Shown: one piece after another, positions 25,334-34,729 of the stretch | How positions within the stretch are numbered: the first letter of the stretch is position 1 | How the letters are laid out: each line of letters begins with the position of its first letter | Source of the DNA: Saprospiraceae bacterium | GTDB taxonomy: Bacteria; Bacteroidota; Bacteroidia; Chitinophagales; Saprospiraceae | Reading direction: 5' to 3' | DNA length: 41,759 nt | Assembly: GCA_020846655.1 (NCBI GenBank) | Contig: JADLDL010000114.1 | Span: 1-41,759 of the forward strand | Notes under the pieces: generated by a model | Databases searched by the model: none | Told to the model about the DNA's origin: nothing | Seen by the model: the letters and a program-made list of their open reading frames with translations, nothing else | Program-made: the position numbers and the translations under genes

Positions 25334-26581
25334 ATGGTTAATTTAGTAGATGTCTTTTCCGACTTTAAAACCGGGAAAAATATAGACCGCCCCACGATGG
25401 TGCGGGTGCTGGAGGACGTATTCCGCACCCTGATCAAAAAGAAATACGGCTCTGACGAGAACTTCGACGTCATCGTCAATACCACCACCGGTGACCTTGA
25501 AATCTGGCGCGTCCGCGAAGTGGTGCCCGACGGTGAGGTGACCGACGAGCGCGCTCAGGTCAGTGAAACCGAAGGCCATCAGATCGACGAGAGCCTCAGC
25601 GTGGGTGACGAATGCTACGAACAACTCGTGATTGACGACTTCGGTCGCCGGGCCATCATGGCCGCCCGCCAAACCCTGGTGTCGCGGATCATGGAACTCG
25701 AAAAAGACGAAGTGTTCCGCAAATACTCCGAGCGTGTTGGCGAAGTCGTGACCGGCGAAGTCAACCAGATCATGAAAAAAGAACTGCTGGTGCTCGACGA
25801 CGCTACCAGCACCGAACTGGTGTTGCCCCGTATGGAAATGATCAAGGGCGACTACTACCGCAAAGGCGACATGGTGCGCGGCATCATCAAAAAGGTGGAA
25901 ATGCGCAACAATACACCGTTTATCATGATCAGCCGCACCGATCCGGCCTTCCTCGAAAAGCTGCTGGAAGCCGAAGTGCCTGAAATTGAAGATGGTATCA
26001 TCGAGGTGAAACACATCGTCCGCCTCCCGGGCGAACGCGCCAAGGTAGCCGTGGAAAGCCACGACGAACGCATCGATCCGGTGGGCGCCTGCGTGGGGAT
26101 GAAAGGCAGCCGTATCCACGGCATCGTGCGCGAATTGCGCAACGAAAACATCGACATCATCAACTACACCAACAACCTGTCGCTGTTCATCCAGCGGAGC
26201 CTCACCCCGGCCAAAATCACGACCATCGACATCGACCAGGAACGCCGCCGTGCCTCCGTCTACCTCGATGCCGACCAGGTCAGCCTGGCCATCGGCAAGA
26301 GCGGCTCCAACATCAAATTGGCCACCAAACTGACCGGCTACGAAATCGATGTATACCGCAACAACCAACAGGAATTTGAAATCGACGACGTCGACCTGGA
26401 AGAATTCAGCGACGAAATCGAGCCCTGGGTGATCGAAGCCCTGAAGAATATCGGCTGCGATACGGCCCGTCAGGTGCTCGAACTCAGTGCCGATGAGCTG
26501 GTGCGCCGGACCGACCTGGAAGAAGAAACCATCAAAGAATTACTCAGCATCCTGTCCTCTGAATTCGAGAGCGAACAGTAG
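25334..26581 (+). CDS. nusA: Transcription termination/antitermination factor NusA
   Basis: 415 residues starting at the ATG at 25334 (a TTG lies directly before it). Order: N-terminal RNA-polymerase-binding domain (MVNLVDVFSDFKTGKNIDRP), S1 domain (EVVTGEVNQIMKKELLVLD), KH1 and KH2 (VGACVGMKGSRIHGIVREL and AIGKSGSNIKLATKLTG). A single C-terminal helix-hairpin-helix acidic segment ends the protein. NusA binds RNA polymerase and nascent RNA and controls pausing and termination. All core motifs are intact. Confidence 0.97.
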   Translation: MVNLVDVFSDFKTGKNIDRPTMVRVLEDVFRTLIKKKYGSDENFDVIVNTTTGDLEIWRVREVVPDGEVTDERAQVSETEGHQIDESLSVGDECYEQLVIDDFGRRAIMAARQTLVSRIMELEKDEVFRKYSERVGEVVTGEVNQIMKKELLVLDDATSTELVLPRMEMIKGDYYRKGDMVRGIIKKVEMRNNTPFIMISRTDPAFLEKLLEAEVPEIEDGIIEVKHIVRLPGERAKVAVESHDERIDPVGACVGMKGSRIHGIVRELRNENIDIINYTNNLSLFIQRSLTPAKITTIDIDQERRRASVYLDADQVSLAIGKSGSNIKLATKLTGYEIDVYRNNQQEFEIDDVDLEEFSDEIEPWVIEALKNIGCDTARQVLELSADELVRRTDLEEETIKELLSILSSEFESEQ

Positions 26582-26609
26582 TTTGGTGTAAACCGCAATT
26601 GTTTTATTG

Positions 26610-26617
26610 TACCTTTG
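26610..26617 (+). promoter_or_regulatory. Promoter -7 element in front of infB
   Basis: tacctttg, an exact TAnnTTTG match, lies 29 bp after the nusA stop. A TTTG at 26582-26585 is a possible -33 element, with a slightly long spacer. infB would have a leader of about 120 nt. Confidence 0.55.
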
Positions 26618-26641
26618 CACCACTTTTTGTTCACATATTAA

Positions 26642-26707
26642 ATGATCAGGCCTTCTAACGTAATCATATTCAAGGGCATAGCCCTAAGTACGGGATTCAA
26701 CAAGTAA
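26642..26707 (+). CDS. Possible 21-residue upstream ORF in the infB leader
   Basis: An ATG at 26642 opens MIRPSNVIIFKGIALSTGF followed by NK and a stop, wholly inside the infB leader and 35 bp before infB. A gggc-ata-gccc hairpin lies within it. It may be a leader peptide or chance. Confidence 0.2.
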   Translation: MIRPSNVIIFKGIALSTGFNK

Positions 26708-26742
26708 TTTAAATTATTCAATTTAGCAGGAAAAACCACTGC

Positions 26743-29709
26743 ATGGCATTAAAACTTATCAAGGTAGCCAAGGATTTTAACGTCGGTTTGCACACCATTG
26801 TGGAAACACTTCGAGCCAAAGGATTCTCTGGCGTGGAGGAAAAACCGACCGCAGAAATTTCTGATGAAATGTTGGACGTCCTTCAGCGGGAGTTCAAAGG
26901 CGATATGGCTATCAAAAAAGAGGCGGACAAACTTGCCCGTCCCGTATTAAAAAAAGAATCGGTTACCACTCCCGGCACTATGCCGCCAGTTTCCCCCGAA
27001 GCCGCACCGCCGGCGCCACGCCCTAACCTCCTGCCCCCGAGGGAAGAGGCGCCTAAGGTCGTATTGCCCAAGAAAGAAGAGCCTGAACTCCACCAACGCG
27101 AGCGCCCGGCGCTCCGGGTCGTCGGCAAAATAGACCTGGATGCCCCCAGCCCAGCTCCTGCGCCCAAAGTGGAAGAGCCGGCAAAACCAGTGGAGCAGCC
27201 CGTCGAAGCGCCAGTGAAGGCAGAAACAGCGCCGCCACCGCCGCCACCTGCACCGCTTGTCGAAGAGCAAAAATCGGCTACTGGCCAGGTTGAAGCTCCG
27301 CCCCCGCCCCCGCAGGAAAGCAAGGCCGAAGTGCCACCGGCGCCGGAAGAGCCCAGCGGAGAATCCGATTTCTACCGCGCCGATTCCCCGCAATTGCGCG
27401 GCCTGAAGATCCTGGGCCGGGTCAATCTCGAACAGAAAAAAGAACCCGCACCGCCGTCCAACGACCGCAACCGCGGCGCGGCCGGCAACAACCGCGGCCG
27501 CGACCAACGCGGCGGCAACCAGGGCGGACGCGGCGGCAACCCGCAGCAAGGCCAACCCAACCGGGGCGGCCCCGGCGGCCAGCAACAGCCCGGCCAACCG
27601 AATCGCACTGGCCCTCCAGGTAGCCAACCCGCTACCGGCAGCGCCGCCGATGCCGAAAAACGCCGCCGCAAACGCAAAAAAGTACAACAACCCATCACCG
27701 CTGAAGCCATTCAGGCATCCCTGAGCGGTACCACAGGCGATAAAAAAGGCAAACCACGTCAGCCGGAATCCAAAGAGGTTTCTACCAAAGAAATCGAAGA
27801 GCAAATCCGCAAGACGATGACCCGGATGGGCGCCGGCGCCAGCCGCAAACGGCAAAAAATGCGCCGCGACAAACGCGACAACATCCGCGAACGCGCCGAA
27901 CTGGCCGAACAAGCCGAACTCGACGGCGGCAAACGACTCCAAGTCACCGAATTCGTTTCGGTGTCCGACCTGGCATCCCTGATGAACGTTCGGCCCGCCG
28001 ACATCATCAAAGCCTGTATGTCGCTCGGCATTTTTGTGTCGATCAACCAACGCCTCGACGCAGAAATCATCGAAGTCGTCGCCAGCGAATTCGGCTATGA
28101 AGTCGAGTTTATCAGCGCCGAAGAACAAGTCGAAGTGGTAGAAGAAGAAATCGATAACCCCGACGACCTGCGCTCCCGCCAACCCATTGTGACGGTGATG
28201 GGCCACGTCGACCACGGTAAAACCTCTTTGCTCGACTTTATCCGGAACGCCAACGTAGCCGGCGGCGAAGCCGGTGGTATCACCCAGCACATCGGCGCCT
28301 ACGAAGTGATGGTCGGCGAAGGCAGTGAAGCGCGCCGGATCACCTTCCTGGATACGCCAGGTCACGAAGCCTTTACGGCCATGCGGGCACGCGGCGCCAA
28401 AGTAACAGACATTGCCATCATCGTGGTCGCTGCCGACGACAGCATCATGCCGCAAACCCGGGAGGCCATCAGCCACGCCCAGGCCGCCGGCGTACCGCTG
28501 GTGTTCGCCATCAATAAAATTGATAAAAACGGCGCCGACCCCGAACGCATCAAAAACGAACTGGCGCAGATGAACCTGCTCGTGGAAGAGTGGGGCGGTA
28601 AATACCAAAGCCAGGACATTTCGGCCAAACTGGGTCTCAACGTAGACAAATTGCTCGAAAAAGTCCTGCTAGAAGCCGAATTGCTCGACCTCAAAGCCAA
28701 CCCCGCCCGCCGCGCCACCGGTACGGTCCTGGAAGCCTCGCTCGACAAGGGCCGCGGCTACGTGACCAAAGTGCTGGTCGAAAACGGTACGCTCGACGAA
28801 GGCGACTCCATCATTGCCGGCGAATACTCCGGTAAGGTGCGGGCCATGTTCAACGAGCGGGGCAAAAAAGTGAAATCCGCCGGCCCGGCTACCCCCGTGC
28901 TGATTCTCGGCCTTTCCGGCGCTCCGCAGGCCGGCGAAAAAATCAAGGAAACGGCCACAGAAGCCGAAGCCCGCGAAATCGCCTCCAAGCGCGCCCAGAT
29001 CATCCGCGAACAAGCCAACCGCGCCAGCAAACGGATCAGCCTCGAAGAAATCGGCCGCCGTCTGGCTCTCGGCAACTTTAAGGAACTGAACCTCATCGTC
29101 AAAGGCGACGTGGACGGCTCCGTAGAGGCCCTCAGCGACTCGTTGATCAAACTGTCGATGGAAAAAATCCAGGTCAGTGTGATCCACAAAGCCGTCGGTC
29201 AAATCGTAGACAGCGACGTCATGCTGGCTTCCGCTTCCGACGCCATCATCATCGGCTTCCAGGTGCGGCCCTCGCTCACAGCCCGCAAACTGGCCGAAAA
29301 AGAAGGCGTGGAGATCAAACTCTACTCCATCATTTACGAGGCCATCGAGGAAATCAAGGCCGCTATGGAAGGCATGTTGGAGCCCACCAAAGAAGAAGAG
29401 ATCACCGGTCAGGCCGAAGTGCGCGAGGTGTTCAAAATTTCCAAAGTGGGCACAGTGGCCGGCTGTTTGGTACAGGAAGGCAAGATCAACCGGAACCACC
29501 ACGTCCGCATCGTACGCGACGGTATCGTGATCTACCCGGTACACGAAGGCCAGCACGCCGAACTCTCGTCGCTCAAACGCTTCAAGGAAGATATCAAAGA
29601 AGCCCGTGCGGGCCTCGAATGCGGTATGACGGTCCGGAACTTCAACGACATCAAAGTAGGCGACGTCATCGAATCCTACGTGATCAACGAAGTGAAAGCC
29701 ACCTTATAA
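26743..29709 (+). CDS. infB: Translation initiation factor IF-2
   Basis: 988 residues, longer than the E. coli protein because of the linker. Residues 1-55 are the IF2 N-terminal domain ([20 protein letters not shown]). Residues about 60-330 are a low-complexity Pro/Glu/Ala then Gly/Asn/Gln/Arg-rich linker. A second N-domain-like module lies near 400-455. The GTPase has G1 GHVDHGKT from 487, DTPGH from 537 and NKID from 591. Domains II-IV with [16 protein letters not shown] follow to the end. IF-2 places initiator tRNA on the ribosome. It is intact and followed by a strong terminator. Confidence 0.97.
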   Translation: MALKLIKVAKDFNVGLHTIVETLRAKGFSGVEEKPTAEISDEMLDVLQREFKGDMAIKKEADKLARPVLKKESVTTPGTMPPVSPEAAPPAPRPNLLPPREEAPKVVLPKKEEPELHQRERPALRVVGKIDLDAPSPAPAPKVEEPAKPVEQPVEAPVKAETAPPPPPPAPLVEEQKSATGQVEAPPPPPQESKAEVPPAPEEPSGESDFYRADSPQLRGLKILGRVNLEQKKEPAPPSNDRNRGAAGNNRGRDQRGGNQGGRGGNPQQGQPNRGGPGGQQQPGQPNRTGPPGSQPATGSAADAEKRRRKRKKVQQPITAEAIQASLSGTTGDKKGKPRQPESKEVSTKEIEEQIRKTMTRMGAGASRKRQKMRRDKRDNIRERAELAEQAELDGGKRLQVTEFVSVSDLASLMNVRPADIIKACMSLGIFVSINQRLDAEIIEVVASEFGYEVEFISAEEQVEVVEEEIDNPDDLRSRQPIVTVMGHVDHGKTSLLDFIRNANVAGGEAGGITQHIGAYEVMVGEGSEARRITFLDTPGHEAFTAMRARGAKVTDIAIIVVAADDSIMPQTREAISHAQAAGVPLVFAINKIDKNGADPERIKNELAQMNLLVEEWGGKYQSQDISAKLGLNVDKLLEKVLLEAELLDLKANPARRATGTVLEASLDKGRGYVTKVLVENGTLDEGDSIIAGEYSGKVRAMFNERGKKVKSAGPATPVLILGLSGAPQAGEKIKETATEAEAREIASKRAQIIREQANRASKRISLEEIGRRLALGNFKELNLIVKGDVDGSVEALSDSLIKLSMEKIQVSVIHKAVGQIVDSDVMLASASDAIIIGFQVRPSLTARKLAEKEGVEIKLYSIIYEAIEEIKAAMEGMLEPTKEEEITGQAEVREVFKISKVGTVAGCLVQEGKINRNHHVRIVRDGIVIYPVHEGQHAELSSLKRFKEDIKEARAGLECGMTVRNFNDIKVGDVIESYVINEVKATL

Positions 29710-29738
29710 CGCCAGTTTTTTACACAAACCGGAATAGG

Positions 29739-29773
29739 AAAAAATGCCTTCGTCAACCACGAGGGCATTTTTT
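29739..29773 (+). terminator. Intrinsic terminator of infB
   Basis: aaaaaatgccttcgt (29739-29753), loop caacc, then acgagggcatttttt (29759-29773): a 15-bp stem with one G-T pair, ending in a T run. An ATG inside this stem (29744) is in frame with rfbA but cannot be its natural start. Confidence 0.9.
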
Positions 29774-29803
29774 TCAACACCTCACCACTTCAAGCCTCGT
29801 ATC

Positions 29804-30670
29804 GTGAAAGGCATTATTCTGGCCGGAGGTCTCGGCACCCGTTTATACCCTCTTACGCTGGCCGTGAGCAAACAACTCATGCCAGTGTACGACAAACCCA
29901 TGATCTACTACCCGCTCAGCACCCTGATGCTGGCCGGTATCCGCGATGTGCTGATTATCTCGACGCCGCAGGACCTGCCCAAGTTCAGCCAGTTGTTTGG
30001 CGACGGCAGTGCCCTGGGCATGAATTTTTCCTACGTGGAGCAGCAGGTGCCCAACGGCCTGGCGCAGGCCTTTGTGCTGGGGGAATCCTTTATTGGGGCC
30101 GACCCCGCCGCCCTGATCCTGGGCGATAATATTTTTTACGGCGCCGGCCTCGGCGAAATGGTGCGCTCCTGCGCCGAACCGGAAGGCGGTATCATCTTTG
30201 CCTACCAGGTGGCCGATCCGGAACGGTACGGTGTGGTGGAATTCGACGCCGCGCTCAAAGCCATCAGTATCGAAGAAAAACCCGTTCGGCCCAAGAGCCA
30301 TTTTGCAGTGCCCGGTTTGTATTTTTATGACAACTCCGTTGTGGAGATCGCCAAAAACCTCCAACCCAGTCCGCGCGGCGAGTATGAAATCACGGACGTC
30401 AACCGCAGGTACCTGGCCGAAGGCCGGTTGCAGGTGCGCGTCATGGGCCGTGGCTATGCCTGGCTGGATACCGGCACCCACGAGTCGCTGATGCAGGCTG
30501 GCCAGTTTGTACAAGCCATCGAAGACCGGCAGGGCCTCAAGATCGGTTGTATCGAAGAAGTAGCCTGGGAAATGGGCTTTATCGATGCGGCACAATTGGA
30601 GCGCCTCGGGCATAAATATTTGAAAAGCGGCTACGGAGAATATTTGCTGAACCTGCTGAAGTTTGCCTGA
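29804..30670 (+). CDS. rfbA: Glucose-1-phosphate thymidylyltransferase
   Basis: 288 residues from the GTG at 29804, which gives [18 protein letters not shown], the normal N-terminus. The upstream ATG lies in the infB terminator. The enzyme makes dTDP-glucose from dTTP and glucose-1-phosphate, the first step to dTDP-rhamnose and related sugars for surface polysaccharide. Motifs: [67 protein letters not shown]. No rfbB, C or D genes are in the window. The stop is 2 bp before the next gene. Confidence 0.95.
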   Translation: MKGIILAGGLGTRLYPLTLAVSKQLMPVYDKPMIYYPLSTLMLAGIRDVLIISTPQDLPKFSQLFGDGSALGMNFSYVEQQVPNGLAQAFVLGESFIGADPAALILGDNIFYGAGLGEMVRSCAEPEGGIIFAYQVADPERYGVVEFDAALKAISIEEKPVRPKSHFAVPGLYFYDNSVVEIAKNLQPSPRGEYEITDVNRRYLAEGRLQVRVMGRGYAWLDTGTHESLMQAGQFVQAIEDRQGLKIGCIEEVAWEMGFIDAAQLERLGHKYLKSGYGEYLLNLLKFA

Positions 30671-30672
30671 GT

Positions 30673-31227
30673 ATGGAAATTGCATTTGGCTTTTTCGTTC
30701 TGGTCATCTTCCTGGTCGCCTTCTACCAGCGCCGCCAAACGCGCAAAACCTGGGTCGCCGAAGAGCGCCAGGAAGAACGCGGAGACTGGATCGACAAGCG
30801 CGCCGGCGAGCGCGGTACCTATGGTTCTTTGGATGCCGAGCGCGAACAGGAGCGAAAAACCCTGGCGCAACAGGGCCGTGCTATCGAGCTGGCGCGCCTG
30901 GTCCGTACCTATGCGTTTGACCACTATCCCGGCTTTCACGAATTGAGCGATGCACAATTGAAAGCCTTCAGTGCCTATGCCCGCCTGCAGGCAGCGCAGT
31001 TGATCGAGATCCTGGAGGCTTTGCTGGCGGGCCGTGGCTTGAACCAGCAAAGTGCTGCCGCCGCCTCTGGCAATGTCCATGCCGGGGCCATCAAAACCAT
31101 CCTGCTCGACTATGCGTACGCCCAGTTTCCGGCTTTGCTGGACCTGGAATTGGAAACGATCAAGGCCCTGGATCAACAGGCAGCCGGGATGGCGGATGCC
31201 CTTTTGGCAAATATCGAAGCCTTATAA
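30673..31227 (+). CDS. Unknown protein with one N-terminal membrane helix
   Basis: 184 residues. Residues 3-19 form a transmembrane helix (IAFGFFVLVIFLVAFYQ), followed by a charged Arg/Glu/Gln-rich segment (about 20-75) and an alpha-helical C-terminal half with several Leu/Ala-rich helices. No family is recognised. It begins 2 bp after rfbA, so is probably co-transcribed with it. A role in the envelope is only an inference from that position. Confidence 0.7.
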   Translation: MEIAFGFFVLVIFLVAFYQRRQTRKTWVAEERQEERGDWIDKRAGERGTYGSLDAEREQERKTLAQQGRAIELARLVRTYAFDHYPGFHELSDAQLKAFSAYARLQAAQLIEILEALLAGRGLNQQSAAAASGNVHAGAIKTILLDYAYAQFPALLDLELETIKALDQQAAGMADALLANIEAL

Positions 31228-31404
31228 ACTAGCCCTCCGCCCTGGAGTAGTCGCATGCAGAGGTACCCGCTGCTGCCGCTCAAGCAGCCGTGCCGGGTAA
31301 ATCCCCTTTTATAATTCTCGGGGCTGCTATTCATCCAATAGCGGAATGGCGCATCATGTCCTGTTGTGTCGCTAACTGTGACGATGGCCTGTGCGGAAAG
31401 CCGG

Positions 31405-31412
31405 TACGTTTG
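31405..31412 (+). promoter_or_regulatory. Possible promoter -7 element of the RiPP exporter gene
   Basis: tacgtttg matches TAnnTTTG, 59 bp before the ATG at 31472. A -33 element is not evident. The rest of 31228-31471 holds a small gctatt/aatagc hairpin near 31325 and no gene that I can support. Confidence 0.4.
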
Positions 31413-31471
31413 TGCTGCCACAATTCTGGCTCTAAGCACCCATTCGTTCAACGGCTAAACCACAACCCTGC

Positions 31472-33751
31472 ATGCCCGTACTATTTCCCTTTTACCGCCA
31501 ACGTGATGCGATGGACTGCGGTCCGGCTTGCCTGATGATGATTGCCGCCGCACATGGCCGGCGGTTTACGCTGCCGTACTTGCGCGAGCAAAGTTACCTG
31601 AGCCGGGAGGGCGTGTCGGCCCTGGGGATTGTGGAGGCTGCCGAGGGCGTAGGGTTTCGGACGATGACCGTCAAGGTGCCGTTCGATTCCGGAAAAAGTA
31701 CGGCCTGTTTGTTGGAAGCGCCCCTGCCTTGCATTGCCCATTGGAATCAAAATCATTTTGTGGTGGTGTACCGCGCCAACGAACGCTATGTGTGGGTGGC
31801 CGACCCCGGCGCTGGGAAATTTAAAATTGCCCGGCCGGATTTTGAAAAATCCTGGTGCAGCGATGCCGGCAAAGGCATTTTGATCCTGTTGGAACCGACC
31901 CCCGAGTTTTACCGGATAGAGGCTGCAGTACCTCAATCGACCACCCGCTGGTCGCAGGTGCTGGACTACCTGAAGCCCCACCGGCAGCTCATGGTGCAGT
32001 TGTTGGTCGGCATGACCCTGGGCTCGGTACTCCAATTGATTTTCCCGTTTTTGACGCAAAGTATCGTCGATTTTGGGATTGAAAACCGCAACCTGGGCTT
32101 TATCTATATTATTCTGGCGGCACAACTGATGCTGTTTTTTAGTCAAATGGTGGTGCAATTTGTGCAAAGTCGCATTTTGTTGTTTATCGGTACGCGGATC
32201 AATGTGGCGATGGTCAATGATTTTTTAGCCAAACTGATGCGCCTGCCAATCGGTTTTTTCGATACTAAAATGACTGGTGATTTGATGCAACGGATCGGCG
32301 ATCAATCCCGCATCGAGTCATTTCTGACCCAGTCTTCACTCGCGGTGCTTTTTTCGGCGGTCAATTTCCTGATTTTCAGCCTGGTCCTTTTTGTGTACAA
32401 CCGGACCATTTTTGCACTGTTTTGCTTCGCTGCGGTGCTTTATGTGGTTTGGATCTTGTTTTTTCTACGGCGGCGCAAGGAGATCGATTATATCCGCTTC
32501 CAGCAATCCGGCGAAAACAGCAATACGCTGATTGAGTTGATCCAGGGGATGCAGGAAATTAAACTGCAAGGCTCGGAGCGCAAACGCCGCTGGATTTGGG
32601 CAGGAATTCAGGCCAAACTGTTTCACACCAATTTGCAATCGCTCAATCTGGCGCAATGGCAGGAAACGGGCGCCGGGTTTATCAATCAGGGTAAAAATAT
32701 ATTGATTTCCTTTTTGGCTGCCAGCGCGGTGATCGACGGGCAAATGACGCTGGGGATGATGCTGGCCACGATTTATATGGTGGGCCAATTGGACGCCCCT
32801 TTGCAGCAATTTATTGCGTTTATCCGGGCGGCACAAGATGCAAAAATTAGCCTCGAGCGCCTGAGCGAAGTGCGGGATCAGCCGGATGAGGACGCCGCAG
32901 CGGCGCACAAATTTACGCGGATGGGCGACACCGAAACACCCACTGCACGCCTGGTGCCGTCGATAGTGCTCCCAGCTGGCGGACATCAATTTCGGCAGGT
33001 ATCAATGCCTGAGCACGCCGATTTCCACCTGGATCAGGTGAGTTTCAGGTACAATCACCTGGCTGACGACGTGCTCGACAAGGTTTCGCTGACGATACCG
33101 CATGGCAAAGTAACGGCCATCGTGGGCACCAGCGGCAGCGGCAAAACCACCCTGGTGAAACTGCTGCTGGGTTTTTATCAGCCCACCAAAGGCGTAATCC
33201 GCCTCGGCAACACGGCGTTGCACCACATTCAGCCCTCCATCTGGCGCAAACAATGCGGCGCGGTGATGCAGGACGGGTTTATTTTTTCCGATAGTATCGC
33301 CAATAATATAGCAGAAAGCGATGAATACCCGGATCGTGAAAAACTACTCCATGCCGTAACACTAGCCAATATCCGGGATTTTGTAGAGGAATTGCCTCTG
33401 GGTTATAATACCCTGATCGGTTCGCGGGGCAACGGGGTGAGCCAGGGCCAGCGCCAACGCCTGCTGATTGCGCGGGCGGTGTATAAAAACCCTAAGTTTT
33501 TGTTTTTTGATGAAGCCACCAATGCCCTGGATGCCAACAATGAGCGGGTCATCGTTGAAAACCTGCAACAATTTTATCAAAAAAAGACGGTTGTCGTCGT
33601 CGCGCACCGGCTGAGTACCGTGCGCCATGCTGACCAAATCATTGTCCTGGAAAAAGGCGGCGTGGTGGAGATCGGGACACACGAAGAACTGGTTGGCCAA
33701 CGCAATGCCTATTTCAATCTGGTAAGAAACCAACTGGAACTAGGGGCATAG
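31472..33751 (+). CDS. Peptidase C39-containing ABC transporter (leader-cleaving RiPP exporter)
   Basis: 759 residues. Residues 1-130 are a C39 cysteine peptidase with Q10, C16 (QRDAMDCGPAC), H95 (NHFVVVY) and D111 (VADPG), all intact. Residues about 165-460 are six-helix ABC transmembrane segments. The nucleotide-binding domain has Walker A VGTSGSGKTT at 551-560, signature VSQGQRQR, Walker B FLFFDEATNALD and H-loop VAHRLSTV. Such exporters cut double-glycine leaders in the cytoplasm and export the product. The peptide at 34343, with Gly-Gly at 29-30, is the obvious substrate, and the HlyD protein at 38006 the adaptor. Transcription is probably separate from the maturase genes. Confidence 0.95.
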   Translation: MPVLFPFYRQRDAMDCGPACLMMIAAAHGRRFTLPYLREQSYLSREGVSALGIVEAAEGVGFRTMTVKVPFDSGKSTACLLEAPLPCIAHWNQNHFVVVYRANERYVWVADPGAGKFKIARPDFEKSWCSDAGKGILILLEPTPEFYRIEAAVPQSTTRWSQVLDYLKPHRQLMVQLLVGMTLGSVLQLIFPFLTQSIVDFGIENRNLGFIYIILAAQLMLFFSQMVVQFVQSRILLFIGTRINVAMVNDFLAKLMRLPIGFFDTKMTGDLMQRIGDQSRIESFLTQSSLAVLFSAVNFLIFSLVLFVYNRTIFALFCFAAVLYVVWILFFLRRRKEIDYIRFQQSGENSNTLIELIQGMQEIKLQGSERKRRWIWAGIQAKLFHTNLQSLNLAQWQETGAGFINQGKNILISFLAASAVIDGQMTLGMMLATIYMVGQLDAPLQQFIAFIRAAQDAKISLERLSEVRDQPDEDAAAAHKFTRMGDTETPTARLVPSIVLPAGGHQFRQVSMPEHADFHLDQVSFRYNHLADDVLDKVSLTIPHGKVTAIVGTSGSGKTTLVKLLLGFYQPTKGVIRLGNTALHHIQPSIWRKQCGAVMQDGFIFSDSIANNIAESDEYPDREKLLHAVTLANIRDFVEELPLGYNTLIGSRGNGVSQGQRQRLLIARAVYKNPKFLFFDEATNALDANNERVIVENLQQFYQKKTVVVVAHRLSTVRHADQIIVLEKGGVVEIGTHEELVGQRNAYFNLVRNQLELGA

Positions 33752-33809
33752 GCCCGGGTGCACTACCAGCCGGCAGCATTTGATTGTCTTCCTGCAATAT
33801 GTGGGCAGC

Positions 33810-33836
33810 GGCGCCCCGATCAGGGCCTTTTTATAT
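33810..33836 (+). terminator. Weak terminator-like element after the exporter gene
   Basis: A short gccc/gggc stem in gcgccccgatcagggccttttt, with a T run. The stem is only about 4-5 bp, so the call is uncertain. Confidence 0.3.
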
Positions 33837-33889
33837 GAAATGTATATTTTTATTGTTTTTATAACTCATTTTTCATAAAACCTGAAAAT

Positions 33890-34201
33890 ATGAACCTCTT
33901 CTCAGATTTGTTTTTACTGGAGCGTGTCGATCACCTGATCCGAACCCGCGCTACCGGCAAACCCACTCAATTTGCTTCCCGGCTGGAAACTTGTGAGCGA
34001 AATGTATACCGTCTGATCGGCCGCTTGCGCGATATGGGGTTTCCTATAGAGTATGATAAGCAATCCGATACTTATTTTTATAAAGAACCTGTCCGCTTGC
34101 GCTTTGATATTGTTGTTGGGGATGAAAAACTATTGCTTATCCGCGGCGGTGAAAAAAATTTCAATTTTAATGATAGACTGCCAATAGATGGCAGTGTCTA
34201 G
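33890..34201 (+). CDS. Small HTH-domain DNA-binding protein in the RiPP cluster
   Basis: 103 residues. Residues about 10-72 match an HTH_11/WYL-type winged helix (ERVDHLIRTRATGKPTQFAS, then ERNVYRLIGRLRDMGFPIEYD, then a YFYKEPVRLRF wing). Small proteins of this type are found beside Bacteroidota natural-product precursors. It may regulate the cluster. The C-terminal 30 residues are not conserved in any way I recognise. An A/T-rich gap of 138 bp precedes it and the precursor gene begins 141 bp later. Confidence 0.8.
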   Translation: MNLFSDLFLLERVDHLIRTRATGKPTQFASRLETCERNVYRLIGRLRDMGFPIEYDKQSDTYFYKEPVRLRFDIVVGDEKLLLIRGGEKNFNFNDRLPIDGSV

Positions 34202-34276
34202 ATAGATCTTTGTATCACTTTCAGGTTCTAATTTAGTGCGCACGGAACAGGGAAGAAGGGCGATGCTGAAAACCCT

Positions 34277-34299
34277 GCCAGGCTTCGGGTGAAGCCGGC
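34277..34299. promoter_or_regulatory. Hairpin in the precursor leader region
   Basis: gccaggcttc (34277-34286), loop gggt, gaagccggc (34291-34299): a 9-bp stem with one bulged A, followed by seven A on the plus strand. On the minus strand it would look like a terminator. On the plus strand it may protect or regulate the precursor mRNA, starting 44 nt before the ATG. A near-match to the -7 element (gatctttg) lies at 34205-34212. Confidence 0.45.
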
Positions 34300-34342
34300 A
34301 AAAAAAGAGAGTAAGCGATGATGTTATTATTATTTCCGAATT

Positions 34343-34594
34343 ATGAAGAATAACAAATTTTCTGCACTCGACTCCGGCCTGTTCGATAGCGCCGAACTCA
34401 ACAAATCTCAATTGCGCGTGGTGACGGGCGGCGCTACCACCTGGACGAACTACAACTCGGCCGGTACGGTAACGGGTTCGGGAACGGATACCATCGGCAC
34501 CAATGCTGTAACCACCTTCTCCTCCGGCGGCGGCGACCCGCGCAGCGATGCCAAAATCGCTCTCCCCCACGACCTGAATCCGCGGACGAATTAG
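34343..34594 (+). CDS. Double-glycine RiPP precursor of a grasp-with-spasm system
   Basis: 83 residues. The leader (1-30) has the Bacteroidota GG-leader pattern: FSALDSGLFDSAELNKSQLR then VVTGG, with the cleavage site after G30. The 53-residue core is rich in Thr, Ser, Gly and Asn. It contains TWTNYNSAGTVTGSGTDTIG and a later segment with Asp at DPRSD and PHD. Hydroxyl residues and acidic residues are the donors and acceptors used in graspetide (omega-ester or amide) crosslinks. Position between the C39 exporter and the ATP-grasp gene supports the call. Which residues are linked cannot be read from sequence. A very stable hairpin follows 16 bp after the stop. Confidence 0.85.
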   Translation: MKNNKFSALDSGLFDSAELNKSQLRVVTGGATTWTNYNSAGTVTGSGTDTIGTNAVTTFSSGGGDPRSDAKIALPHDLNPRTN

Positions 34595-34610
34595 GCCTGG
34601 TGCAACAAGT

Positions 34611-34650
34611 CACGGGCGCGTTGTATACCCATACAATGCGCCCGTGTTTG
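34611..34650 (+). terminator. Strong hairpin after the precursor gene (partial terminator)
   Basis: cacgggcgcgttgtat (34611-34626), loop accc, then atacaatgcgcccgtg (34631-34646), one G-T pair in 16, followed by ttt only. The long stem with a short T run suggests partial read-through into the maturase genes, keeping precursor mRNA in excess, and protection of the 3' end. Confidence 0.75.
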
Positions 34651-34729
34651 AAAGATACAGGGTAGTGGCGCCGGCAACCAATTTCTCCTTACAAATACCC
34701 GTTGTGTATACCGTAATCGTTTTCTTATT

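Noticed and set aside
26947-28608. A minus-strand open frame of 553 codons
   Set aside because: Antisense to infB, whose motifs are certain.
29744-29803. Longer RfbA with an ATG start at 29744
   Set aside because: The ATG is inside the infB terminator stem, and the GTG start gives the standard MKGIILAGG end.
31290-31535. Cysteine-rich ORF (CC and C pairs) before the exporter gene as a second peptide
   Set aside because: No leader or GG motif, overlaps the exporter start and lies over its promoter; most likely chance.
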